Below are positions 11,519 to 21,706 of a stretch of 64,000 nucleotides of DNA, in pieces (position 1 is the stretch's first letter; each line of letters opens with the position of its first letter). Below the pieces are notes generated by a model, which ran no database searches, was not told the origin of the DNA, and worked only from the letters and a program-made list of their open reading frames with translations. Origin of the DNA: Bemisia tabaci (lineage: Eukaryota > Arthropoda > Insecta > Hemiptera > Aleyrodidae). The stretch is taken from NCBI RefSeq assembly GCF_918797505.1, contig NC_092798.1, positions 819,501 to 883,500 of the forward strand, read 5' to 3'. A program made the translations under genes and the position numbers.

Positions 11519-12559
11519 AATTATAATATTTAGATTTATACCTCAATTTCGTTAAAAATTTCAGAACAGAGCCTACAGCAGAACAGTTGAATGAATGCAT
11601 AATAGTGCTATCTTAACAATGCTGATATGGGTATGTGCTGTTTGGTCGAAAAGGTCCTCAAACATTCTCGGATAGATGATCGTGCATGTTGTAAAAGGGG
11701 GTTGTGAACGTTGAACTAATCAATGGCGGAAAATGAATTGTGCGTGACTCTCAAAGGCAACGGTAGTTAACGGAGTTGTCAAATTTTGGTGAGCAGCTGA
11801 GCATTAGACAAAACTTGACGACTCCATCGATTACCATTGTCGCATTTTTAACCCTTTATTGATTGAGCTGCTTTACAGCTTTTAAATAAAATAAGCGGGA
11901 TTGAACAGAATAATGAATTTGGGTGTCTCACGTAATTAATTTTATTTCTGTGTATTAAAAATATAAAGTATAAAATTCTTTCACAATACTTAAACTTAAA
12001 TGTTTGTCTGGTGAGCTAAGCTTTTTATTTTTAAATTTCTAACTTATGGTCGTATTCGATATCCATTGCCGTTCCTTTAGCAGTTCCTTATCTTAGAAGG
12101 CCCCACATGGTTAAGATAGTGATTATGGGAGGTTTAAGAAGATCCTGCTTAACATATTACATACCAGCATAAAATGAATAATTTCTACGCATCTCGAGTA
12201 AAGTTCAACAGTAAAACTATAGAAAAAGACCCTTGCGAGGGATTACAATGATTTGCCACTGCAAAATATAGAAAAATAAGGAATAGAAAATTCTACGAGT
12301 TTGGCAAATGTCCTTCGAATTTCCGAACCGGCAAAAATTTCCTTCTGTATTTTGATTTTTTTGTAGGCAAATCGGAGTTATCCCTTGCGAGGGTCTATTC
12401 CTAAAAGTACACTTCGAAATTTTTTCTCGAGATGGTGAACATGGTCTTTTTATGAAGATATGCTCAGAGTTTCCTCCAATTTCTCATGATCACCATGTGA
12501 AGCATCAACCACGAAGGCACGAAGGGCTTCCTAGGGCAAGGCGCTGTGTGGAACGAATA

Positions 12560-12790
12560 TGAAATTGGACGTATTTCTATCAATCGGAACTATGCGCCAT
12601 AGGGGGAGGAAGGGAGAATGGGGCTTGGATTGGCGGGTGTTGAGGAACGCGATGCTCGTTCCGTCCTGTACTCGCAATCCTTGTCCATGGCGCTTAGTTC
12701 CAGTTGACAGAACGCGCTATTCAGGATTCTAAAATCCTCAAAAGGAACTCAATTTGGCGCTTAGTTCCGTAGAACAGATATGCGGCAATT
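12560..12790. repeat. Diverged family D foldback repeat
   Basis: TTGGACGTATTTCTATCAAT and GGAACTATGCGCCA on the left are partly mirrored by TGGCGCTTAGTTCC on the right. The repeat ends about 95 bp from the dehydratase stop codon and is non-coding. Confidence 0.5.
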
Positions 12791-12885
12791 TGATTCTTAG
12801 CCCCACAACCAAACCACGAATTTTCCATCATGAAACCTCATTGTAGAAATTAAACTTCCTGAGCTCCCTCGAGAGGCTTGCGCCA

Positions 12886-14052
12886 TTAGTTGTTCATAGC
12901 CTCAACGACGGAAGCCAGCTCCACATTGCCGCCCGTCCAAACGACTCCAACCCGCACTTCAACAGCGCCGTCCCCTCGGAGTTCCGCAACCCGGCGCACA
13001 TGTTGAGCAAAGCGCGGGCTGTTCAAAACCACGGCGAGACCCACGGCCGCACTCGGCTCGATGAGCTGCTTCATCCGCTCCCAGACGAGACGCGTCGCCG
13101 CCAGGATCTCCCCCTCGCTCGCCGTCAACACGTCGCCGACATGCGCCTGCAAATGGGCCAGCGTCAGCGGCGACAGGGCCGTCAAGAGGCCGTCGCAGAT
13201 TGTCCTCGGGGGCGTCACGGCCGGCTGGAGCACCCCGCTCTCCAAAGACCGCGCCGCGTCGTCCGCCATCTCAGGCTCCGCCCCGATGACCAATATCCGC
13301 GGGTCCACGCCTTTGACCGCCGCCGACACGCCCGACAGCATGCCGCCCCCGCCCACCGGCGCCACGACCATGTCCAACACCGGCTCGTCGTCGCCTCTCG
13401 CTCCCAAGGTCACCGCCTGCTCGAGCATTTCCAGTCCGAGCGTGCCCTGTCCGGCGATGACGAGTTCATCGTCGTAGGGGTGGACGAACTTGACGACGTG
13501 GCCTTGGGCTTGGAGCTCCTGGATGAGGCGGTCGGCGGCGGCCTCGCGCGCGGCCTGCGTGGGCTCGCAGTCGACGATGCGCGCCCCGTAGTCGGCGACG
13601 GCGGCTTTCTTGATGGGGGGCGCGGTGCGCGGCATGACGACGGCGGCGCGGGCGCCCACGGCCCGGGCGGCCGAGGCCACGGCCGCCGCGTGGTTCCCGC
13701 TCGAGTGCGTCACCGCCCAGAGGGTCCCGGAGGCGCCGGCCCCGGCCAGGTGGGTCCGCACCGCGTTCGTCGCGCCGCGCATCTTGAAGGCGCCCACGCG
13801 CTGGAGGTGCTCGCTCTTGAACGCCAGCCGGACGCGGATGTGCGAGGCGCCCACTGCTCGAGTCGCGAGGGCGTCCAGAGTGCCCGAGGTGAGAAGGGGC
13901 GTCCGGTGCACGAAGGGCTTGATGCGTTCGTGGGCGTCCTGGATGTCGCTCAAAGTCACCAACGCCCGGTTAGTCGCTGCTTTGTCGCCGGTCAGTGACA
14001 TTGTCGCGGGTTTTGAATAAACTGAAGAAGACAGAGCTATCGCGATAGCCAC
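12886..14052 (-). CDS. PLP-dependent serine/threonine dehydratase or serine racemase-like enzyme (probable horizontal acquisition)
   Basis: Intact intronless ORF of 388 codons from 14052, or 371 from the internal Met at 14001, which I favour. It is a fold-type II PLP enzyme of the threonine dehydratase/serine racemase group, expected to deaminate or racemise hydroxy-amino acids in the cytosol. Visible residues: Schiff-base lysine in FKMRGA (Lys90), substrate loop SSGNH (117-121), tetraglycine phosphate loop GGGGM (234-238), a metal site like that of serine racemase in AEPEMADD (Glu259, Ala263, Asp265), and TGGN near the C terminus. No ACT domain is present, so a biosynthetic isoleucine-regulated form is unlikely. 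GC-rich coding DNA begins sharply at about 14001; the 17 residues upstream are AT-rich and unlike the family. A strong acceptor at 14022 would make that stretch intronic. The protein resembles fungal homologues as I recall them. Family sure, substrate and donor not. Confidence 0.88.
   Translation of the reverse strand: MAIAIALSSSVYSKPATMSLTGDKAATNRALVTLSDIQDAHERIKPFVHRTPLLTSGTLDALATRAVGASHIRVRLAFKSEHLQRVGAFKMRGATNAVRTHLAGAGASGTLWAVTHSSGNHAAAVASAARAVGARAAVVMPRTAPPIKKAAVADYGARIVDCEPTQAAREAAADRLIQELQAQGHVVKFVHPYDDELVIAGQGTLGLEMLEQAVTLGARGDDEPVLDMVVAPVGGGGMLSGVSAAVKGVDPRILVIGAEPEMADDAARSLESGVLQPAVTPPRTICDGLLTALSPLTLAHLQAHVGDVLTASEGEILAATRLVWERMKQLIEPSAAVGLAVVLNSPRFAQHVRRVAELRGDGAVEVRVGVVWTGGNVELASVVEAMNN
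14022..14036 (-). other. Possible 3' splice site of a 5'-UTR intron for the dehydratase gene
   Basis: On the minus strand CTGTCTTCTTCAG, a strong pyrimidine-rich acceptor, lies 20 bases before the internal ATG at 14001. Its use would remove the upstream ATG at 14052 and place 14001, in a good context with A at -3, as the start. No donor was located. Confidence 0.4.
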
Positions 14053-16198
14053 ACCGAGGTCTTGGCCAAGATTTTAAGCTGAAATTGGAATCAAATAGGG
14101 AAATAATTAAACTTTTTTTCTGGATAGATGAGCAAAAATAGAGAAAACTCGTTTTATAGAGCTTTATGTTTTAAGATGCAGCAATGACTTGAGAGTAATA
14201 TTAGAAGCTGGTAAATAATCAACGCTCGCGATATATTGTGACGAGATTTTGCCGCCTCGCTAAATGCTCTTATTCATTGGTTTTTCTAGAATTCATTGAG
14301 ATACGCAAAACACAGACAGTCACTCAAATGAGCTCATGCGAGTTGAAGATATGATAAAATGATACGTTTAGCATAAATACGTCCTAATACATTAAGCGTA
14401 TATAGCTATTGACACTCACTTAAGAACAAACACTCGTAACGGCGAATGCAGCAAATACAATGTTATGACAACAATACTCTCGTGGGAAAAAAATAGGAAA
14501 GAATGTTAGTCTGCTGTCAAAAGTTCAAAATGGGGGCCAGATAAATTTGGACCTTATAAAACTTTGGGGGCCCTCAATTAAGGTACTTGCCAAAAAAAAA
14601 ATGATGTTCTTTTTAACGACACATCACACGGAAGTTTAGGTTTATTTTTCTTAGTTATTTATAATTTTTTTTAACCTAACCTAACCTTTCACCCAAGAAC
14701 ACTTCAAAAATCTCATCTATTCCCCTCACTTTCTCCGAAACATGGAATTCAAAGAGCTAAAAAATACCTCCTCACTAGAAATTCGAAAAAACCGCGCCCT
14801 ATTCGCAGCGTTGACAGGAAGATGGATTTTCGTTGATTTTCGTCCCTGATGTAGCATCCACGTTTGGTGAACTTGTCGCAAGCTACCTATCCTATTTACT
14901 TAGATGAAAAACAAAACAACTAACCTCAAATGTTCTCTCTCATCGATGATAGCAACAAAACGCATTCCGAGAAAACGAGATCATTCCATAGAATGAAAAA
15001 AAAAAACGGACAAGTAAAACAAATGATTTACGCACTGGGAGTATTTAAATTATGAGAGTCACTGAAAGAACTCAAACGAAAAACACTTTGACTCACTCTC
15101 ACGGTGCACTTATCCTGAATGTGTTTTCATATTCTCGAGTACCGAGTAAGCGTGTATTCATTGGGCGTTCCCACACTTGCGATCTTAGCAATTAAGTGTG
15201 CCGCCATCTTGAATGGAATCGCGCATGGAGCGCACCGGGTGGCTGCTTGCAGAACTACTTTAAATACAGCAGATGGTATTTGACTAGCGTCCGAATGGAT
15301 CCAGATGATATCGGAGATGCCCGAAGACATATCACCACTTGAGTATAATATACCATTTCGAAAAGACTTCCACACTTTCCACCCCCTTTTCGACGCTTAC
15401 AAGTTGCTGTACTCCTTTTTTCCCCCAACTCATCTCTCTTTTTTTACAGAACATTTTCAAACACACGAAATATTAATTTCTGCACCGGAGGTTAAACGTT
15501 CCAAGTACGTCTCCTTTTGTACAGAAACATCATTTTGATATGTAAAGCAATCAAAATATCGTTAGTAAAATGTTAGATATTGACTTTACAGCTTACAAAA
15601 GTTTTCGCGCACTTTTTCGATATAACACCGACCTAACATTCTTAATTTTTGAATTTTTCAGGACTTACAAATCCTAAACTCGCCCTCCTCCCTTTTTGCT
15701 TTCAAGATGATCCGGGTTGCTTCAAAGAATTTCCAGCAATTTTCCCTCCTTCAGTCAAGCTAAGTAGGAAGACACAAATCCACATTTTGAGGTGGGGGGG
15801 AGAGAGTTGAAAGTAATTTTTAGCTTAACTGAGTCTAGATTTTCTACGGTTACAAATTCAAAAATGCGGAAAAACATTACGAACGTTAAAATAGAGTATG
15901 ACGTTTACATTTGCCGTTGAATCTTACGAAAGAGTAGAACTTCAAACTTTATTTGGCCTGACCGTTTTCGGCTGAAGTATGGATCCATTTGCTCATATAA
16001 ATATAACTACATTGACATCCTCATGAGCTCTGCAAACAAGAGAGAACTTTTCTTTCATAATAGAAAGAAGGGGGGGGGGTATCCCTTTCAAGGCAAATCT
16101 AACTTGAGCAAGTCTTCAGAGGGTCTTCATGAAATTTTTCCGAGCGTCTCCTACTTCTCGAGCAGTTTAATTCCACCGCTAAATTTAAAACAAAAAGC

Positions 16199-16351
16199 CA
16201 GTGGCGCGGCGTGCCTTGCTATATATCGATTGATCCGCCGTGTAAACCAATGGAAAAGGATCGATAAACAGGGTAAACCTTGATAATCGATTCTTTACCA
16301 CAGCTTCAAATGGAGAAACATGGATAATGGACCATTCACGCCTCGCCACTG
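16199..16351. mobile_element. Family G inverted-repeat element, copy 1
   Basis: The ends are CAGTGGCGCGGCGTGC and GCCTCGCCACTG. The interior has CATCGATTGATC-like and TTTACCACAGCTTCAAATGG words shared with the copies at 19401-19562, 25364-25531, 32785-32931 and 45830-45904. It is non-coding. Confidence 0.7.
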
Positions 16352-16367
16352 TTCTCGAGGATTGCAT

Positions 16368-16677
16368 AGAGTCCCTTTATACTGAGAGTCAAGACAATTC
16401 AGCTCATGGATGTCACAAACGGGAAAAAAGATTACAGAAATTGAACGTTTTTCGTAATCTTTGATCGGCCCATTCTCAAATGCCTTTCTCCATTCCTCCT
16501 CTCATTCCGTTTGTTCCTTGCCGAACCCGTAATTCCCTGGTCCATTTCAGATTATAATCTTTGCAATTGGTGAAAATGTAATCTTTATTCCCGTTTGTGA
16601 CACTGTGGAGGCCTAAAATACGGGAACCAATCAGAAATGGATTCAAATTGTCTTGACTCTCAGTATAAAGGGACTCT
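16368..16677. mobile_element. MITE family F, copy 1, with 10-bp target duplication
   Basis: The terminal inverted repeat is AGAGTCCCTTTATACTGAGA with its complement at the right end. The element is 310 bp and is flanked by an exact direct repeat AGGATTGCAT (16358-16367 and 16678-16687). A 9-10 bp duplication with long inverted ends is typical of Mutator-like (MULE) elements. No transposase is encoded. Confidence 0.9.
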
Positions 16678-17100
16678 AGGATTGCATAATTCACCGGCAT
16701 TGATTCGACCTGATTTCGTGACTAATCTTCAGAGGGCGGGAATTTGCTACTCATAAAAGTTTTATTTACATCAGGTGCAAAAAGTTAAGTGAAATAGGAA
16801 GCCACGATTCGCAACTGGAAGTACTCCTTAACTCGGAGTTCGGAAGTTATAAGTTGACGGGCGGTTTTGATCTCGGCGCGGGGAGGACTTGGCGGTCGCG
16901 TCCGCAGTTCCCCGGCTTTTGCGGCCCGCTGTTTATTTTTCATCATCCCTTTATGGTGAGTGGGCGTGGGAAATGCAGTTCCCACGCCGCCGTAAATACT
17001 ATCCCTTCTTCCGCCCGCAAGCCACTTCGTGATCCCTCATAAAATATTTTCTCCGTCAATAGTCGGAGTTTTCATTCATGCTCCAAGTCGGGAAACACGC

Positions 17101-17406
17101 AGAGTCCCTTTACTGAGACAACGCGGCTGCGGCTTGCGAATTTCACAAACGGGAATAAAGATTACACAAATCGGACGTTTGCTGTAATCTTTGATCAACC
17201 CATTCCCGAATTCCTGTCTCTGTTCCCACTCTCATTTCATTTGTTCCTTGCTGTACCTCCAATCCCCCGGTCTATTCCAGTTTATAATTTTTGCAATCGG
17301 TGAAACTGTAATCTTTATTCTCGTTTATGACTTTGTGAAGGCCTAAAATACGGGAACCAATCAGAAATAGATTCGCATTGTCTTTACTCTCAGTATAAGG
17401 GACTCT
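17101..17406. mobile_element. MITE family F, copy 2
   Basis: It has the same ends and interior as the copy at 16368. The flanks GGAAACACGC and AGAAACACGC agree at 9 of 10 positions, confirming a 9-10 bp duplication. It lies only 414 bp from copy 1. Confidence 0.88.
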
Positions 17407-18304
17407 AGAAACACGCATCTACGTCACTATGTTGCAAAATTGCTCCCGATTTTGTCTTCCCCTCCCATATCAATTGTCACCTTGTCAAAACACGTGTTTT
17501 CATTGCGGTGGCTCACAATTTCCGTTCCTCTTTTATTTTTGCGACGAGTGAGAGGCCAACTCCACGCCTTGAGATATACACGGAATATTCTGCTTACAGA
17601 GAAGAATATTAAGAGTATAATTTTTAAGAAATTACATTGACTTGTTGTTCAAAGAGAAAATAGAGTATGACAAGAAGTCTGCGATGTCGCGAACGAAAAT
17701 AAGTGCTTTCTTACTACGACCACCAAAATGTACGTATCTCCTTTCGCGACGTTCCCGTCATGCTTTAGATTCTCTTTGGAAAACTATTCCTTGTAATTCC
17801 TTGACGAATTTTTCTATTTTTCTCCTCTACTAGTAAAAACAGTTAAATTCAAACTGAAAAATTCGCTCGTTTCTCTGTGACGTTGCAGACTTCTCGCCAT
17901 ACTTCATTTTCTCTTCGGAAAACTAGTCAACGTAATCCCTTGAAAACTTCCTTAATTTATCTTTTCTACTAGCAAAATTGTATAAAATTCACTAGTTTCT
18001 CTCGGAAAAAATAAGACAGGAGCGGAAATTCCAAAACACCGCAATGGAGAAACGTGGCTCCGCATTTTGGCAGTCGATGTATTCTTTGCGACTTGATTTC
18101 ACTGAATTCACCACAAATTGAACCAATCATTTTCCAAATCGCGCAAGCGCCAAAATTGCGAGTGCGAGGAAAACAAGAAAACCCGTTTCATTTGCTTTGT
18201 TGACAATCTTGGAATTCCAAAAAATGTATGTTCTTTCAGAGGACTATTTTAAAATCAGACATGATTGATTATACCGGAGAAAACGAAGAAAACGCCGAAA
18301 AAAA

Positions 18305-18492
18305 AGTGAGGTTGATTTAACATTCAGGATGTAAAAATAATGTGCGAGAACTTATAAAATGCTGAATTACCCGCTGAAGCAGTTACTTTAGCAATGCCAA
18401 GATGTAAAACTAACTGCCGTGGCGGGTAATTCAGCATTTTATAAGTTCTCGCCTACTTTTTTTACACCCAGAATGTTAAATCAACTTCGCTT
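18305..18492. repeat. Foldback repeat with arms of about 65 bp
   Basis: The left arm contains CTTATAAAATGCTGAATTAC and the right arm its complement GTAATTCAGCATTTTATAAG; they are separated by about 45 bp. Outer parts of the arms (TTGATTTAACATTC and GAATGTTAAATCAA) also pair. The region could form a long hairpin and is non-coding. Confidence 0.8.
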
Positions 18493-18978
18493 TTTTTCGG
18501 TGAAACCAACCCCTCTACTACGAGATAGCGCTTACGTGTTTAGGAAAATAATCGGTTCAATCGATGTTTCTGCGAAATGGAACGTGCGACGAAGAGAAAA
18601 GGGTAAAGGCGCAGGGGTGACTGCCGCTTGCGAGGACGATACGGGACCCAGAAATTAGAAAAGCTAATTTGGACGCGGCAATTTTTTACCGGGCGCCAGC
18701 GAATAATCCGGATCGGCTCATTCCACCGCTCCTCTGACATTACCTAAAAGCCTATCTGGATTTCTTCATGGGCCGCAGAAAGCATGGGTTTATTTGTAAA
18801 ACAGGGCTCACTTTGAAATTGAGATACGTTATAGGGGCGAGGATTCGTTAGGCTGGGGCGGTAGGGATATTCGGAATAGGTATTGAGGCTCGAACCGGGT
18901 GTTGATCCCCAAGTCGATCCCGATCCTGGGGATTCAGGGACCTTGAATAGCAATGAGCGCCGAAAAAGGCCCTTGCCA

Positions 18979-18998
18979 CCCCCCCCCCCCCCCCCCCG
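18979..18998. repeat. Poly-C run
   Basis: This is an uninterrupted C tract of about 18 bases. Similar C or G tracts occur near 6971, 7657, 7811, 9276, 21292, 29285, 33110, 33310, 41394 and 43987. Their frequency in AT-rich DNA is notable. Lengths may be assembly-dependent. Confidence 0.8.
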
Positions 18999-19069
18999 CA
19001 ACTGTATTCAATTTATAGGCAAACCCGCTCTCGCAACACTCACTATATATGCCATGACTGCTGCGCCGC

Positions 19070-19300
19070 ACGGTGGATCGAGTCAATAGGAAAGGTCGGA
19101 CAAAATTTGGAAACTTTAAAAGCTTATAACTCCGTTTATACAAAAATTTGAGATTTTAAAAGTGGTTCCATTGGTTTCCTCGTAAAATTTTCTTCTGATG
19201 GCACCCCTCAAAATTAAAAATGTGACGAAATAAACAGCAAAATTTGAAGTTTTAGTCAAAAATTTCATGTCCGACCTCTCCTATTGACTCGATCCACCGT
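19070..19300. mobile_element. MITE family E, copy 2
   Basis: ACGGTGGATCGAGTCAATAG at the left is mirrored by CTATTGACTCGATCCACCGT at the right, a perfect 20-bp terminal inverted repeat. Next to these lie AGGTCGGAC and its complement. This is the best-preserved copy of the family and is non-coding. Confidence 0.88.
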
Positions 19301-19400
19301 CCGCCGTGACGAATCCAGTGGGTTGGATACGGGGGGAAAATTCATTTTTAAAATCCGCTGTTGGCTCTATAACGGGCCTCTGGACAAGGCATGAATTACG

Positions 19401-19562
19401 ATGGCGTGGCGTGCTTTGTCATACATCGATTGATCTGCCATTTAAACCTATGGAAAAGGATCCGTAAACAGGGTGTTCGCGACCAACACCTACATAATCG
19501 ATTCTTTACCACAGCTTCAAATGAGGAAAAATTGATAATCGATCATTCACGCCTCGCCACTG
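19401..19562. mobile_element. Family G inverted-repeat element, copy 2
   Basis: It begins ATGGCGTGGCGTGCTTTG, ends CGCCTCGCCACTG, and matches the copy at 16199-16351 through the middle. Confidence 0.7.
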
Positions 19563-20192
19563 AAAAGCACTACGTAACACGTTATCTTTTCAAGATTTCT
19601 CGAGGAAACAGAGTTACAAATCGGAAAGTCGAAAGATCAATTCCTAAACTACGCAGGTGCTTACAATTTATTAGCATTGGTTAAATGGCAAAAGTACAAA
19701 TGACAGAATTTTTATGATTTATCTTACATTTTAATCAGTGTTAAAAACACTTCTTAAAATCTCGTTTAGTGGTTAATTTTCTAGGTGAAATTCGATTCAG
19801 TGATCGACCTGAGGAGGTACCGTGTATCGAATGCGAGGTGCTTTCCCAAAAAGAATCCTGATTTCAGTTCCCAGAGTGATGCCAATTTTTTTCTTGAGAA
19901 TGCTTTTTGAAGCACTGGCTACCGTCTTTTTTCGGCTAAAATTCAAAAATTGCCGATTTATGAATAAATCGATGCGATATACCGCGCCCCAGTTTGGCCA
20001 CGCCTATGAATCCAGGACGAATCGCTTTTAGGACTTTCAATGCTAACCTGAAGACGGCCGATCATCCATCGTGCTTTGAAGTGGATAAACTTATTTGGCA
20101 TGGACTGAATCAGTTTATGATTTTAGAAACGAAACTTATGATGAATGTTCAAAAATATGCATTTGATGAACTGCATCTCTCTAAACAGAGCT

Positions 20193-20390
20193 GGTTTACT
20201 TCATACACTGAAAAAAAAGATTATTAGAATTTACCATTCCTTCACGCTGTATTTCACACAGCGTCAATTTAGAGTCAATTCTGCCAGAGGAGAGGTAAAT
20301 GTTACTATACTGGTACAGGTAACCATTCCTCTGGCAGAATCGACTTGAAGATTGGTAAATTCTACCAATCCTTTTTTCAGTGTGTAAACT
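20193..20390. repeat. Nested palindrome
   Basis: An inner pair (TTCTGCCAGAGGA and TCCTCTGGCAGAA) lies inside an outer pair (TAGAATTTACCA and TGGTAAATTCTA), which is flanked by CACTGAAAAAAAAG and CTTTTTTCAGTG. The whole region could fold on itself. It is non-coding. Confidence 0.75.
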
Positions 20391-21435
20391 GAGTTTTGAA
20401 AAAGGATATTAGGATTATTGGTTTTTCTTTCGTTCTCGTTTTGCAATATGGACGAGACTTCACCTATCAAAATTGAAAGGCGGGCTGGAGGCTCGCATCA
20501 AATTCTCACGAAAAACTCGTGGGATCTGAAGGAAAGCAGGGGGATTTGAGAGTCACCATTTCATTCGTTTGTATTCCTGGAAACTTTGTCATTATTTTCC
20601 GGGTGGCGCGGATTCCTCCCCGGATTCCAAGCTTTAAACTGGATTCCGAAGCTTGGGAAGGCTCAAATTCGACTTCTACTTATCACACGAATTCTTGAGT
20701 TATAACACGAGTTCTAATTTATTTTTTCTTTTCTCTTGAGATCAAAAGCATTCTTGGCCGATGAGTTATTTTACAATCATCTACGTAAAGCAAAGGTTTC
20801 AAAAAAGAAGGATTTTGAGCTAGAGAATAGAATTTTTGAGAGAGGCTATATGTCCTCGTGAAAAATTTTAAAAAATGTGAGACGTAGTGCTTTTCCTCAT
20901 TTGCTCAGAAACGCAATACTTTATTCCTGAAAGTCTTGCGGCTGCAAACAGGATGACAATGGATAAAAAAATCGGTGCGATTATTTTATCGTTAGCTCAA
21001 AGCGAATTCATTTAAATTAAGTCGTGAACATTGCGTCGTTTGAAAAGCAATTTTATGCGCATATACGGAACGTGCGGTGTACATGGGTGACATTATCTGT
21101 GAGGAAAAGCATAAGAGCACCTCAGAGAGTATTTTACGGAACTTCCAAAGGACATTTTTGAAAATTTAGACATGAGAGGTGTTAAGAGTAATTCTGATTG
21201 AAATACAGTTTCAAATTTGACAGAGATTTCTCGTACTTCTTTCGCAAAATCTTGTATATTTTTCAGGGCACTGAAAAATCGATAATCTCAAGGGGGGGGG
21301 GGGGGGGGGGGCGTTTTGAAAGTAACGAAAACATTAGATGATAAAAATTGAACTGCACCGGTGAAGAATGGATATTTATTGAATCAGGCTGCTTCAACTA
21401 GAATCGATTATTTAATATGGATTTAAAAGCAGATA

Positions 21436-21560
21436 AGCCTGTGTCACACTATCAAAGCTAGCCATCAAAATATCAAGGCCAGGTGTTGTGATTGGCTTAT
21501 TCGATGACTTGGACCAATCACAGCACTTGGCCTTGACATTTTGATGGTGTGACACAGGCT
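21436..21560. mobile_element. Family L palindromic MITE, copy 1
   Basis: AGCCTGTGTCACACTATCAA at the left pairs with TGTGACACAGGCT at the right. CATCAAAATATCAAGGCC and GGCCTTGACATTTTGATG form the inner arms. A second copy is at 30760-30895. It interrupts a different repeat whose uninterrupted relative lies near 31895-31960. Confidence 0.8.
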
Positions 21561-21706
21561 ATAAAGCAGTGTTGCCAAATTGTTACAATCAACTGTGTTT
21601 GTTGCAGGAGTCCATATTATCCTCGGACTTGGAATATTACGCAAGTCCTAAATTGCACGAACCCCACATTATCCGAAAGCATTACGTGGTTAACTAAAGC
21701 ACAGTG

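Larger units (their letters stand above)
3854..12885. other. Intergenic DNA between the two foreign-type genes
   Basis: About 9 kb without a supported gene. It contains a possible 5'-UTR splice acceptor near 4051, a GC hairpin cluster (4815-4893), a tRNA-like fragment (5111-5186), a duplicated module (5319-5645), poly-C and poly-G runs near 6971, 7657, 7811 and 9276, a two-copy tandem repeat (8845-8964), a MITE (9425-9676), an inverted-repeat element (11212-11518) and degenerate family D repeats (8262-8342, 12560-12790). ORFs of 60-160 codons here show no family signature. Positions 5700-6970, 9680-11200 and 11520-12550 hold nothing I recognise. Confidence 0.55.

Noticed and set aside
13000..13998. 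332-codon ORF on the plus strand opposite the dehydratase
   Set aside because: It is an antisense shadow with Arg/His/Gly-rich low complexity; the minus strand carries all PLP-enzyme motifs.
14673..14688. Interstitial telomere repeat (AACCT)n
   Set aside because: Only about three units are present, which can occur by chance.
18540..18610. Possible first SGSM exon ending KWNVRRREK before GGTAAAGG
   Set aside because: Human SGSM has a WNVKKE motif here, but the donor would leave one base over while exon 23005 needs phase 0, and the upstream residues do not match.
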